64,000 bases of DNA from Gamarada debralockiae (lineage: Eukaryota; Ascomycota; Leotiomycetes; Helotiales; Hyphodiscaceae): the NCBI GenBank assembly GCA_002803225.1, contig NXFV01000748.1, positions 62,001 to 126,000 of the forward strand. Reading direction: 5' to 3'. Below the pieces are notes generated by a model. The model had not been told where the DNA came from. It worked only from the letters and a program-made list of their open reading frames with translations, and did not search any database. Positions within the stretch are counted from its first letter, which is position 1, and each line of letters opens with the position of its first letter. This document shows positions 1 to 11,183 of the stretch, piece after piece. A program made the position numbers and the translations under genes.

Positions 1-89
1 TAAGGTTCCTCCAGTCCTAAACATAAAGATCCCCCACAACAACTTCCTCTATGTCATCGAATGTGAGATTGTAGGTTATTCTGGCAAAG

Positions 90-2747
90 ATGGGGACTCT
101 CTCAGAGTTGCCGTCTCTCCATAATCACCGATTGAATCATAATCCGTCGAAGCTGCCTTCATATAGAGGTACAGACCTACTTTCCGGCCCGCCTTTAATC
201 GCACCAGTGCGTATGGAGCACGAACCACCACTCGAGCCAGCACATAATAATAACGCAACAACACCTACGGAGCATGAGCAAGGCCATGTCCAACATCAGC
301 ACACTCGAAATCATTCAGAATCAGCAACTACCTCTCCCTCCCGATCGTCCCTTCCCTTACCGCGCCCGCTCACTTTTCCCGGGTTTGCGACCTCGACCTC
401 ACATCTCGATTCGCCTTCAGCTTCATCCCAGCCGACTACTGCACCGACATTATTCGCAAAACCAAGAAAGGGTGTCCCTGCTTCTCACAGTCGGAATGGA
501 TTGAGAGACTCTTGGAAAGGACCACCGCCAGCAATGCTCACTCAGAGACATTCTGACAATACTTCTGATTGGGTTGCAGAACAATCCTCGATCCCTCCAC
601 CAATCTCCATCCCTACCACGACCACTTTCGACAAACCCTCAACAGACTCAGCGCAACCACAACCATCGAAACCTGCCATCACTCCTCTAATTCCTCCCAT
701 CCGCGCTTTCAAATCGAGTCGCAGGAGCGTCGAAATGAATGCGACGCCTACACGGCGATCGTCGATGGACCAGGATAGTCAAGACGAAACCCTAAGAGCC
801 CTGGAGGGGTTTGACCGCGTCAATTCGCGGAAATCGACGAATCGAGAACAGGAAGAACAAAAAAGCGACGATTCCGATCTGTTTCTCAAATTGGCAAGGG
901 AGGAGGCTTCAATGAACAACTCTTCGATTCGAGGTCCTATCAGACGGGTATGTACATTCGCTATCAAATGATAAATATTTATCATAGAGGAATCTGGCAT
1001 GCGTCGCCCTCAAACAAAAGAACCTTGCTAACTTTTCTTATTTCAGTCTCAAATTGACCGTCAATCCTTACCGCCTTCCAGCACAATATTTGAGTCCTCG
1101 ATATCTCGTCGTCGCGGGTCAGATCAAGAGAGCGCATCTGGATCACGTCCAAGAGACGAGCGAGGAACGATGTCACAGGCCTTAACATACCGGCCGTCGG
1201 CGAGGGACAAGGCGGCTCCTCCGGACGATCTGAACAGAAGCCGATATTACGGCAACACAAACTCACGGTCAACTCCTACAACTCCGAGGGCTTTCGGAAG
1301 TCGAGAGATCTCACCCGAATCACAAGTCTCATATGGTGGACGGAGGCCATCTGTACCAGACTCGGTATTACCATCACGTACAAGTTCCTATCGACACTCT
1401 AACCTTTCATATTCAACTCCTCAAACTTACAACTCTTCGCCACTTGTCTCACGGACGGCGGATGTACATGATACACCTGAAACACCACGTGCTGCTGAAG
1501 GAACCGAATCCACTGTATCAACTACTGCTCCATCTACTGTTTGGGATGAATTGGAAGATCTTAAATCACGAATACATAGACTTGAATTGACTGGAAAGCT
1601 GCCAGCTACATCAGGTGCTGCAATTTCTCAGGCTTCCAATGAACGTCCACCCACCGCAACAACTACCGTGACTACAATGTCATCATCGCCGAAACGTGGA
1701 CGTGGCAACAGCATATCACCGACAGATTCAGTTGAGCCTCCTCCAGTTGATGCTCACCCTCTTCTGCACTCTGCATTAGCAAAATCGAAGTCGTTATTGA
1801 GCCCTGAAGTATACAAGGCTTTGGAGACCACCGCTTCAGATGCACTTGCTATAGCTGCCATGATGGGGACCTCGGGCCAACCAGGACCCATATCCAGCTC
1901 TCAGTCGACAGTCGGTGGAGGACCAGGCCCTGTGTCGGATCGACAGGTTCGCCGGAAGGCAGACAGCATGTGCCGCAGTTTGACGGAGCTCTGTTTGGCG
2001 TTGTCAGAAGGAAGAAATGAGCAATCTCAGACGACAAATACCTCAATCGCAGTGCAGTCCGCGAGCCATGATGATCAGACGATTACCAATGTGGAGCCGA
2101 ACAAGACTCAAAGACCTCCTATAAGCACCGATCTTACACGAGTAAAGTCTAGTCCAAGGGCTCTGAGCCGACTTGAAGCACGAAGGAGCAGCCTTCTCGC
2201 AACGAGCTCATTACCAAGCCCTCGATATGCGCCCTCGGAGGCTGGTACTCCTACGCAGTCGTCGATTGCAGGACGGAGGACCTCTCTCCTTCTTCGAAGC
2301 CGACGTGCAGGCACGGAAGAACCAGAGGAAGAAGACGAGACACGACTTCGTCCCCTTTCAAGGGCAAACACGGAGATTGGCCGCCCGAGAAACTCTCCGC
2401 GGGAGTATGTTTCACAACAGCTGCCCGATAACCGCCCATCTGGCATCCAGTCGTCTCTTCCAGTAAGAAGAATGAATGGACATTATGTTTCGACAAGTCT
2501 TACGAATACTGGAGCACCGCCAGTACCGGCACTGCCGAATCTTGGAAGCAGGAGATACCTGGATCGATCGACGCCGGAGAGAGATACGCCTAGTGTGGTA
2601 GGAAGAATGGCTGACGATCGTGCACAAAGAAAGTCGTCTATCGGCCAAGGCTTCCCATTAGGTCGAACCGGAAGTCTGACTCGAAGAACGAGACAACCAA
2701 ACGGAGATGCACTAGGTGGTGCCACACAGCAGGGCGGTTACCAATGA
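90..2747 (+). CDS. Conserved filamentous-fungal low-complexity protein of unknown function (852 aa)
   Basis: Two exons, 90-947 and 1047-2747, are joined by a 99-nt intron with a GTATGT donor, a GCTAAC branch site and a TTTCAG acceptor; the phase is 0 and the joined frame gives 852 residues. Most of the protein is serine-, proline- and arginine-rich and probably disordered. Three more ordered stretches stand out. One is a predicted short coiled coil around residues 450-475 (WDELEDLKSRIHRLEL) followed by GKLPATSG. The second is a helical segment near 520-560 containing LLSPEVYKALETTASDAL. The third is RRKADSMCRSLTELCLAL near 585-605. Proteins with this coiled-coil-plus-LPxTG-like signature are, as I recall, often labelled 'LPXTG cell wall anchor' in fungal databases, which is a misnomer because sortase anchoring is bacterial. 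No catalytic motif or signal peptide is seen. Function unknown. Confidence 0.8.
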
Positions 2748-3326
2748 GCTGTCAGTACCAAACTTGTATAATATTTCGGAGTTATCGGGTTGTTTACGGA
2801 GGGTCCGCAGACATTTTGAGGAGCGTCTGCTGTTTTCTTCATTGTCATTTTTTGCCAACATGGGAAAGGGGCACTTTCAACTTCGAGATACCCAAGACAT
2901 GAAACATACGAATGATAGCATACGATGGAAAAATGCATTACGGATACAGATACATTAGCGGGAAAGTACGATATGCTCTGATGGTACATATTACTATTTT
3001 CGCACTTCGACGCATTTGCGGGCCTGGAATGAAATGAGATGAGCTGAACGCTGTACTTGTACTGCCGCTGAAATGAACGGATGTGGAGATGGAAAGATGG
3101 ATATGGCTTTCGCTTGCTTGTTGCATTGCTTTGCATATGACTAGATAGCTTATGTACCTACGAGGCTCTTAGCGTTAGGGATGAATATACAAAAGGTTTC
3201 CGGCGTATTGAGTTCCAGTTCGTGAAGACCTTTATGTGATACTATTTTTACAGCAGCCACCAGGAGACAGTGTGACTTTGATCTTCGGCAAGCGCCAGAT
3301 TTTGATTGTTATATTATGTTTCGAGC

Positions 3327-4444
3327 TTAAACTTGGGGGATTTGGGTTGCCAAGTTCCCACTCACTAGTATCACAAATATTGCTGCGTAACTGTTGCTGG
3401 TCAGTAATAGTATTTGAAGTCGGTTGACATTTTGCAGTATGCATATGCGGCTGTGGAAGCAAAGATCTCGCCCCCTCTTTGCAGTTGTCAACACGCCCAC
3501 TGCGAGGGCAAACAAGGCAGTGAAGCCCCCTATAAGGGCTAATCGTTTGAGCTTATCTTGCACAAGGTACAAGGTCATAACTGCTCCGATGGGAAGAATT
3601 GCTGCGAGGAGTACTGTCCACAAATCAGAAGAGTTGTGATTGGGATTCCGTAATAAGAAATCGGATAAATAAGAACGCTTTGATAAACACGTACTGCTCA
3701 GAGCGGCTACGGCATAGGCTATCAGCCGTTCTGAGATGTGAGCGATGTCGCCATCAAGCTTCCCTTCCTTTTACCATGTCAGTTTGCTGGGCATAATCAA
3801 GTTACGGAGTTGCTAATTACCGCGAATAATAAACGGAAATACCTTCGAACAAATCTCGTGAACCAGTCTTGCTCCACTGGAGGAGGGAACGCAAGAAGAT
3901 CATCTGCATCATCCAGTCGGTGTGCGCTGAGTCCAAGCAGTACAGATGGCCTCGTTCCTTTTCCATCCATTCGGCCTCTGAGAGTCTCCAAAGTTCACTG
4001 AGGGGGGTTGATCATCTTTAGCACGCTTTCTTGTGAAGACGAGCGCCTCCTCTGCCGGATCTTGAGTTACTTCCACTTTCGGCAAGAGCCATCAACACAC
4101 TTACGATATTTTTTGATTTTAGCTCGAACATTGACCAGCAGTTTCCGCCTCTCAATGCATCTGGGATCATCATCTGAACTTAACATCGCCCAATCTCGTA
4201 CGTATTCTTTTGCTTTGAGATCCCCTTTGAAATCTGCTTCGTCCAATTCATCTTGCTCTCTTTCAAGCTCAAACAACTCGGCTTCCAAGTACAGCAGGTT
4301 CCTCGAAGTTAGGCGATGATAACTTCGATAGATGAATGCTGATTGATCTTTATTGCTCGCAATGAAGGCGGCTGGAGATGGATACCCATTGACAGGTTCC
4401 TTCCTTGGTGAGCGCATTTCGATATCCAGTAGCGTAGCATGCAT
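3327..4444 (-). pseudogene. DUF6594-family membrane protein, apparently frameshifted
   Basis: On the minus strand the first part (4444-4105) reads as a DUF6594 N-terminus, with NGYPSPAAFIASNKDQSAF and LTSRNLLYLEAELFELE. A 53-nt intron (4104-4052) joins it in phase to QEEALVFTRKRAKDDQ. A later exon encodes EQDWFTRFVRRYFRLLF, another IAYAVAALSS, and the last part encodes two membrane segments (LLAAILPIGAVMTLYLV and LALIGGFTALFALAVGVL), then AIFVILVSGN. This order is the expected domain architecture. Two places need a frame change without a good intron: around 3997-3991, before LETLRGRMDG, and around 3470, where AKRG is followed in another frame by EIFASTAAYA. The gene therefore looks recently broken, or the assembly has base errors. 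Family members are fungal proteins of unknown function with C-terminal transmembrane helices. Confidence 0.6.
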
Positions 4445-4830
4445 TTGTATATGACTGTTGCAAGAGTGCAGAAATTCTATCCACCCGCATGGGAATTGAA
4501 TTATCGGGTCAGGTTAGCCAGGTGCCTTGTGCGTTCTCTTTTGATATTCAGCACATGCGACAGGCAGGCAAAGCGAATAAGGCTGGCTTGCAGATGGCTG
4601 AAGTGATTTGCTGCGACCAGTTCAACCCCAAGATTTTCAGCTCAAGTACTGCCCAACTCTCAATTTCGGGCATTGGTACAGGTGCCAAGGGTTGTTTCCA
4701 ACCACAGGGCTCTGGCGTCCCGCTGAGCTTGAAATTATCCACGTTGCACTTTACGTTGATCATAAATTGATGCCAACGGTGATTGAACGATTTCAGTTTT
4801 TGAAGTAAGCTCGGACGCGATGTCGTCTAA

Positions 4831-6212
4831 ATGTATGAAGAAGAATTACGAAACCAATACTTCCTCCCAGGGGTTGGAGACGATAGAGAGGTCATCGAAG
4901 CGGATCTCAAGAGCTACCTAGGAATTGAGGCTGTGATTATGGCGGGCGAGTTCGAGGTGACCACGAGAGCCCTCCATATCTCTAAAGCATCATAACTCTA
5001 GAGCCTACAAACGAAGCAAATCCAGCAGGGCTTCTACATATCTTCGAACATAAAACTCACAACTGTTCGCACACTTTAACAAACTACCTGTATCGTCAAG
5101 ATGCTGATGCTGCGCAGGCTATGATTAAAGACATCCAAACCGATACCGGCTCTGGGAAGCCGAGAAACGGCTGTGAGTGGCTGCCCGCACTGCTGAGATT
5201 TGAGGCTTCACGTAACATTCTACCTCCAGTGACACAATACTTCCCTAACTTATCGTAGGCGCAAAACCCCAAGCGATTACCCACCTTGTACCAGACTATC
5301 ACCCACTTCTACAGATTCCTCTTACCTACTGGGTGGGGTATGAAATCGCTGCACATAACCATGCACCGAATTCCCTCGACGGGAGAGCCCAAGTTTCGTC
5401 GTCTTCGAGTGCCCTTTATAGTCGCGGCCAATTCTATAGAGAAAGCTGGCAAACGTCTGCTTTCACACAAAAGCCTTCAACAGAATCGGTAGAGTCTTGG
5501 AAAAGCCTTCCTGTTGCGGAAGATGTCACCCCTCCCAAGGAAATCTTCCAATTTACCTGAGTGGAGCACAATATCAGTTCTTCGCTTTAAGAAGTTTGTT
5601 TGGCCGGTGATTATGGGACGTTCCTTTCTACGTGAAACCAGAACTTTCGATTGCTTTCCATATCGTCTCTCTGAGCGACCACTGGATGTTCACGACATGC
5701 CCATTGTTGCGTTTCTTCCTGACGAGGAGGACACCCTCAAGTTTCGGCTAAACGGAGAGATGCTACCGTCGACGCCTGACATGGGGGCAGAAGTCAACGT
5801 CATGTCCTACGAATTCGCAGTCAAACGCTTTGCTCTCCAACCGGATGCTGTCACGCCGGTACGTTTTGCCGACGGATCTTCACAACGAGTGGAAGGAAAG
5901 GTCTCAATGCCGGTATCATTTGGTAATGGCGCCCCTCCGTCACTTCACCTGAAGCTCGTCGACTTGAATGCTCGCTCCGAAGCACCTGCACAGACTCTTG
6001 TTTGCGGGCTGGATAGGGCTATCGATTCCGGAACTACGGCATCGAAACTCGCAGACTTTCATGTGTTGTAATGTCTCAAGGTCGACATAATCTTGGGAGA
6101 AGATCTTCTTGCTACTGTCAATGCATTTGTTCGGCACTCAACTGATTTCGATGAATTGAAAACACGCAATAGCTTGTATCCCGGACTCGCGACTATAATA
6201 ACTGTGAAATGA
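4831..6212 (+). pseudogene. Decayed gene with YLG-motif N-terminus and retropepsin-like C-terminus
   Basis: An ATG at 4831 opens with YEEELRNQYFLPG, DREVIEADLKSYLG, resembling the N-terminus of a recurrent fungal family of unknown function. The continuation (LTNYLYRQDADAAQAMIKDIQ near 5080-5140) is in a different frame, and the middle is serine/proline-rich. From about 5514 a frame runs to 6071 and contains a retropepsin-like core: DMGAEVNVMSYEFAVKR in place of a canonical D-S/T-G-A, then VRFADGSSQRVEGKV. An in-frame TAA at 6069-6071 interrupts it. The same frame then continues with CLKVDIILGEDLL and ends at TGA 6210-6212. ILGEDLL matches the second hallmark loop of these domains. In relatives this position usually reads LQ, so a single C-to-T change of CAA would explain the stop. 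The upstream frame breaks suggest loss of function. Confidence 0.5.
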
Positions 6213-6621
6213 ATGGGATAATCAGTTCTCAAATTATTTGGGAAGAACGAGTCGAGAGCTGTTGACGCGGATGTAGAGCAGGATAATGCAGATTCAAGAT
6301 TTTGGATGAGTGCAGGAGGGAAGAGCAGCGCGCATCAGAGGCTTGGGGGATCAGAAAAGTTTAGAGCTGAGTGCAAGCTTAAAATAAAGAGGGAGGAGTA
6401 TGAAAAGAGTCGGATTTAGGGACTGCCATTAAACGTTAATGTTTGGGACGTTTGGGGGTTATTTGGATCATGGTCATAGGAATTTGGAGACGTTTTATAT
6501 TCACTATGAAAGAATTTGATGAAATACTCTTTGCATGTTACAATTGCTGCATGATATCATTCTCATAAGAAATTACGCCGGAGAGATTGAAGCTCGTCAA
6601 TGTGTAGACCTCGTAGCAACC
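6213..6621. other. Intergenic, no gene seen
   Basis: About 410 bases between the broken retropepsin-like gene and the F-box gene. No open frame with family resemblance and no repeat was seen. It probably holds the 3' flanks of both neighbours. Confidence 0.6.
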
Positions 6622-7875
6622 TCATTGGAAAGGAAGACTGTCAGACGAAACCATAGGCCAAGGTCCTCGTCTCAGCACATATTCCTCAATCTCCCTCGTC
6701 CTGGGAGTCCTTTCCTTCTCTAACACTTTCCACTCCTCGTCGTAACGAGGCCAAAGTAGCCATTGCTCACCATCACCGTCTATGCTCCTCACCATACCCG
6801 AGAGCTGAAACTTCTCCAGCTTGTCTCCGAATAGGTCCCTCAAACCCTCCAGAAAGTCACGCCATGATCCGTGGCCTTGAGGAATGTCGACAGAGCGTAG
6901 ATGCAGTCTCTTCAGTACCGACAAATTGCTTTCTAGGAAGGGGATGAATTCAATAGGGTCGACGGAGACCGAAGCAACCGAGAGCGAACACAGCGTGCCT
7001 GTTTTCGTGGCGGGGAGGAAGGAAATAGGTATTGCATCTAAGGTTTCGAAGTACACGGAGAGGTGCTCCAGAGTCGGGAATGATGAAAGTAACCGACGAA
7101 GGCGCTCAACCGCTCTATCATCGGCGGAGAATACTCCATCAAGGTCACTGATAACAAGCCTCAAGGATTTCAGGCCCCGAAGATTCTCCCACAGCATTAT
7201 GTTACTGACCAAGTCGTCATTTTGGAAGCATGACGAAAGAAGTTGGTCGTGACTGAATTGCTGTATTTGTAACCCGGCTTGCACAGTAGCAGATAGAACT
7301 CTCAGAAGTTGGTCCGGTCGTGACTTTACCCTGCGATAGGCCTCCAGTGCGTATTCTTCCCAGACTTTTTTTAGGATGGGATTCTGGAATGGATTTCGAC
7401 ATTCAATCTCAATGGAATTGACCTGTGGTGCTCCGTGTAGGGCCAGAACCAATCTAGACTCTCGTCTCTCCTCTTTCTCGTCCTGGTCTTTTTGTACAAT
7501 GATCACATCGAGCTCGTCTAGAGCTTCTTGCTCTGCTTGGGTTGGGACGAAGTCCACTTCGTCATAGTGCCCCCGGTGTTCATGACGGCCGCAGACGATT
7601 CTTCGGAAATACCGAGGGTTCCATCCACTATTTTGGAAGACGATTTTTTTGATAATTTTGGACGCTTGTAAGGACAAGCTGGGATTCGATCCAATATCAA
7701 TCAGTCGCTGAACATCGAGTGAGTGGGATTTGATGTGGAACGATGGCAATAAGAGAAGCTCCACTCCCACTGAAGTCCATGCTCTAGAAACCTGGCGGAG
7801 AGATTTGATAGTCTCGAGATCAACATAGTCGTATATAAGTCTCTTGAGTTCATATGGGATGGTATCAGGAGCCAT
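6622..7875 (-). CDS. F-box domain protein (417 aa)
   Basis: A single uninterrupted reading frame of 417 residues starts at ATG 7875. The N-terminus (IPYELKRLIYDYVDLETIKSLRQVSRAWTSVG, quoted here as two parts: residues 6-20 and 21-37) has the spacing of an F-box, the Skp1-binding motif of SCF ubiquitin ligases. It is followed by the LLLLPSFHIKS segment common in fungal F-box proteins. The rest has leucine-rich, repeat-like stretches (LRGLKSLRLVISDL; LEHLSVYFETLDAIP; LKRLHLRSVDIPQGHGSW), suggesting a substrate-binding leucine-rich surface. No intron is needed. The target is unknown; fungi carry many fast-evolving F-box proteins of this type. The N-terminal assignment is good, the function of the rest is inference. 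Confidence 0.75.
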   Translation of the reverse strand: MAPDTIPYELKRLIYDYVDLETIKSLRQVSRAWTSVGVELLLLPSFHIKSHSLDVQRLIDIGSNPSLSLQASKIIKKIVFQNSGWNPRYFRRIVCGRHEHRGHYDEVDFVPTQAEQEALDELDVIIVQKDQDEKEERRESRLVLALHGAPQVNSIEIECRNPFQNPILKKVWEEYALEAYRRVKSRPDQLLRVLSATVQAGLQIQQFSHDQLLSSCFQNDDLVSNIMLWENLRGLKSLRLVISDLDGVFSADDRAVERLRRLLSSFPTLEHLSVYFETLDAIPISFLPATKTGTLCSLSVASVSVDPIEFIPFLESNLSVLKRLHLRSVDIPQGHGSWRDFLEGLRDLFGDKLEKFQLSGMVRSIDGDGEQWLLWPRYDEEWKVLEKERTPRTREIEEYVLRRGPWPMVSSDSLPFQ

Positions 7876-8134
7876 GGGAAGGCTGAGTGGTAGCCTAGCT
7901 GCCTAGAGTCGATTTGGACAAGTGCCTCGCGAGATCATTGAATTGAATAGGGCTAAGTTGAACAATAAATAGGGACTTTAAGTCATTCTCCAATAGGTGT
8001 ACAAATGAGACGATAAGTTGCTGTTGGGTTTGGTAGGCGAGCTGAGAAGATAAGTCCGGTGTGACTCGTTTGGTAGAAGCGAAAGTCGTCATTCCCATGA
8101 AAACTCAAGCGAGGACTCATTCACCCTCAAAACA

Positions 8135-9400
8135 ATGCTGAAAAGTCCTTTCGGTTTCTCAATATTAAATCAAATTTCCAGATCTGTCCAATTGCCGATC
8201 GCCTCTACTCGAAGAATTACACACAAAGCCACCAGAAATATGGCCGAATACGACTCTGCGGAGCCTGCAGATCTTGTCAATATGTCAAAGGAACTGGCTA
8301 TTGAGGACAGAGGAGGACGACGCGGTGGCCAAAGAGGAAGAGGCAAAGGCAAAGAAAGCCGCGGAGGGAAGGGGGGCGGAGGGGGAGGAATGAACAGGGA
8401 GATTGCGGTTTCGAAGGCTTTGTCGAAGCTCTTACGGCACTCAGCTGAGGATGCGGGATTGACGCTGGATGCAGAAGGGTTTGCGCGGCTAGATCAAGTT
8501 GTGAGTGTCTATTCTTCCCATCTTTTGACTCCTACCCCGCGTCCTTCTGGAGGAGAGTGCTTTCGTCGGACTCTCCTTCAACATCACGTGCTGGACAAAC
8601 ACGTGATTCTTTCTTCTAGATTTGATTGACAATCTCTCTTATAGATGGAATGGTCAAGATTAAAGTCACTCCAAGTCACATTCCAAGACATCAAGACAGC
8701 GGCAACCGAAAACGCCAAGCAACGATTCTCGATGAAACCCAACCCAGTCGCCAACCCACCTCCTGATCCAGCGTCTGAAGAGCCCTCAGACTGGGTAATC
8801 CGCGCCAATCAAGGACACAGCATACCAATCGACTCCGCTGCGCTCCTCGTACCCATTACACTTGAAGCCGGCAACGTCCCCGAGATCGTTGTCCATGGCT
8901 CCTACTACGCATTCTACCAATCCATCGTCGAGAGCGGCGGCCTGAAGAAGATGGGCAGGAATCACATCCATTTCAGTACTGGGCTCCCAGAAGACAAACA
9001 GGGTGTTATTAGTGGAATGAGAAGCGATGCCGAGATCTTGATATATGTGGATATTGAGAAGAGTTTACAGGATGGAGGGGTGTTGTGGTGGATTAGTGAG
9101 AATGGAGTTGTGCTGACGGAGGGCGATGAGAATGGTGTGCTGTCGACGAAGTATTGGAAGAAGGTTGTTGGACGGAGACAAGATGTTGGTGTGCTGTGGG
9201 AGGATGGGGTGCAGTTGGCGGATTTGCCGCAGAGTTTGAGAATTAGGAAGGCGCCAAGTGGGAAGGGACCAATGGGAAAGAGGGAAGGTGAGAAGCCGAA
9301 GGGAAAAGATGCTAGGGGTAATGGGAAGGGAAGGGGCAAGGAAGTGAAAGAACTTGATGCTTTGGGAGGAGAGGAGGGGGTGGGAAGGAATAAACCATGA
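8135..9400 (+). CDS. TPT1: tRNA 2'-phosphotransferase (Tpt1/KptA family)
   Basis: Exons 8135-8500 and 8645-9400 are joined by a 144-nt intron (donor GTGAGT, acceptor TTATAG, phase 0), giving 373 residues. Tpt1 moves the splice-junction 2'-phosphate of ligated tRNA to NAD+, releasing nicotinamide and ADP-ribose 1'',2''-cyclic phosphate. All signature blocks are present: LSKLLRHSAEDAGL and DAEGFARLDQV across the intron, then VIRANQGHSIP, VVHGSYY, GLKKMGRNHIHFS and GMRSDAEILIYVDI. The N-terminus carries an RGG/glycine-rich stretch (residues about 60-85) and the C-terminus a basic GKG-rich tail. The first 35 residues are basic and amphipathic, resembling a mitochondrial presequence; a second ATG at 8240 (M36, MAEYDSAEP) would give a cytosolic/nuclear form. 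Which start is used cannot be told from sequence. Confidence 0.93.
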
Positions 9401-9682
9401 ATTATAAGCATAGGGTTTCGCAATTCAACAGTATTTATTGCTTCTATGTCATAATACTCTCCAGATATGGTACAACCCTTCAGCGCGTCTTAACAGCCCT
9501 TATTCGGAGACTCCAATGCATAGAGTAATCGCAGAAATCCCGTTAACACCCCATGGAATATCGTAAGACGATTCAAACCCCAGCATTCGAAACATGTTGC
9601 GTCGCTTCGTCCAATAACTCCGTCATTATATGCTCAATACCCTTGAGCTTGTATATTTGCCACTCTTTCCCAAGTATCCAGC

Positions 9683-10951
9683 TCAAACTTCATCTTTAAC
9701 AACCTTACCAGAACTCTCGCCAATTTCAGAATTGACCGACTCTCGCTTTCTCTTCCTAGCTTCCTCATCTTCCTCATCTTCCTCATTTTCCTCATTTTCC
9801 TCATCCTCCATTTCCATTCTCTGTTTCTCAATATCCTTCAAAAACGATAGAACCTCCATGGCAATCTGCTCTTTGGCATTTCCTTTGCCATACACACTTC
9901 TAACTTCTCCAACCTTTCCCTCGATCCGCGGATCACCGGCGAAGTGAGCGTACCCATTCCATAACGGTGTGTTCTCCGAATGCTTCGTAATCTCGTACTT
10001 TGGCATGCCAAAGCCCAAGCGGATGCACAATTCTGGAACCTGGCCAGCATATGACACTGAGGGTGCTGGCTTCGGAGTTCCTGCCGGAGATGGGGTAGAC
10101 CGCTGGGCGGGTCCTATGGATTTGACAACAGGTAGCGGAAGGGCTTTTGGGAATTTGACAGACCCGTCAGCGGGCATGAAGTTGTTCTCGATTAACCAGT
10201 CGACGGCTTTCTTGGAAGCATATTGCTTTGCATCTTTCTTCTTTGAGAATGAGATTCCGTTTCCGAAGCTCTGTGAGCTTTCGTGGATCACGACCGTACA
10301 CATGAATCTAGCAGGAACCAAGTTCGTTACTTCCTCTGCGTAGGTTAAGCCGCCGGTTGGTGTGGGGTGTGCATTACGGTATTCTGGATAAGTCAGCAAA
10401 TCGGCCTTGAAATAAAATGAAGTGATAAATAATTTACCAAGAAGTCTCCCAACCCAGTTCACAGGCCCCAATTCTTCCACTGCTTCGTTGGCTTGCTGCT
10501 CGATCCATAGCTTTTCTGCTTCGAGCGCAGCCTTCTTTATCTTCGTCTCTACCTCGAGCAATTCCCTTTGGGCCTGTATTGAAGCCTTCTTTTCCTTCCT
10601 CTCAGCCTCGAGCCGTTCTCTCTCAGCTTGAAGCGCAGCCCTCTTCTCTTTCCACTCGGTCTCAAGCCGGTCTCTCACTGCCTGAAGTGAGGATTTTTTC
10701 TGCTTCTTGGTAGAGTTGGCGGCAAGGTGAGCTTCTGATTTAGCTGCTCTCAAGGCGTCTAATTCGTCCTGTTCTTTCATAAAATCGTCAATTGACTGAA
10801 GCTTCGTTCGTCCTGGGTTCTCACTCGTGGTTGTTGTTGGTCTATCTTTGACGGGCTCCATATTGCTCACACGCCAGTTGTCAAAAGCCTTGACGAGACC
10901 TTTACGGGAGAAACTCTTTTTGGCCAGATGCAAGGGCAGCTTTCGCATCAT
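9683..10951 (-). CDS. Protein with two double-stranded-RNA-binding-like folds and a coiled coil (404 aa)
   Basis: Exons (minus strand) 10951-10438 and 10383-9683 are separated by a 54-nt intron (GTAAAT donor, GCTGAC branch, CCAG acceptor). The intron is a multiple of three without stops, so unspliced translation would insert 18 residues; splicing restores RLLEYRNAHPTP, the expected start of a dsRNA-binding domain. Residues about 65-150 form a charged coiled coil with repeated 'RERLEAERKEKKA'-like heptads. The first fold (about 165-250) has PARFMCTVVIHES, GNGISFSKKKDAKQYASKKA. A second, more divergent fold follows (about 290-370: YEITKHSENTPLWNGYAHF and KGNAKEQIAMEVL). The tail is very acidic and then basic (EDEENEEN..., KRKRES). 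No catalytic RNase III or deaminase motif is seen. It probably binds structured RNA; partner unknown. Confidence 0.78.
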   Translation of the reverse strand: MMRKLPLHLAKKSFSRKGLVKAFDNWRVSNMEPVKDRPTTTTSENPGRTKLQSIDDFMKEQDELDALRAAKSEAHLAANSTKKQKKSSLQAVRDRLETEWKEKRAALQAERERLEAERKEKKASIQAQRELLEVETKIKKAALEAEKLWIEQQANEAVEELGPVNWVGRLLGKLFITSFYFKADLLTYPEYRNAHPTPTGGLTYAEEVTNLVPARFMCTVVIHESSQSFGNGISFSKKKDAKQYASKKAVDWLIENNFMPADGSVKFPKALPLPVVKSIGPAQRSTPSPAGTPKPAPSVSYAGQVPELCIRLGFGMPKYEITKHSENTPLWNGYAHFAGDPRIEGKVGEVRSVYGKGNAKEQIAMEVLSFLKDIEKQRMEMEDEENEENEEDEEDEEARKRKRESVNSEIGESSGKVVKDEV

Positions 10952-11183
10952 AACATGTCAAGAAGCAATTGTGGAAGGCGAGATGAGGTTACTTGTAGTT
11001 TTGTAAACCGTAGCTGCATGCATATGCAAGGATTATGGGTGAGGTCAGTTTAGGTGAATTTGGTGGCAGGAACATCTCATTCAACGCAGATAGAATCTTT
11101 TATAATCTGCAGTTTCAATCATGCTACTTATTTCAGGGGTATCGTAACAACGCCAAAAATGCCCAGGTCAAGTCAATTCATGC

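Noticed and set aside
1599..1622. LPxTG-like sequence (GKLPATSG) in the first gene as a cell-wall anchor
   Set aside because: Sortase anchoring is bacterial, the motif is internal, and there is no signal peptide or C-terminal hydrophobic segment.
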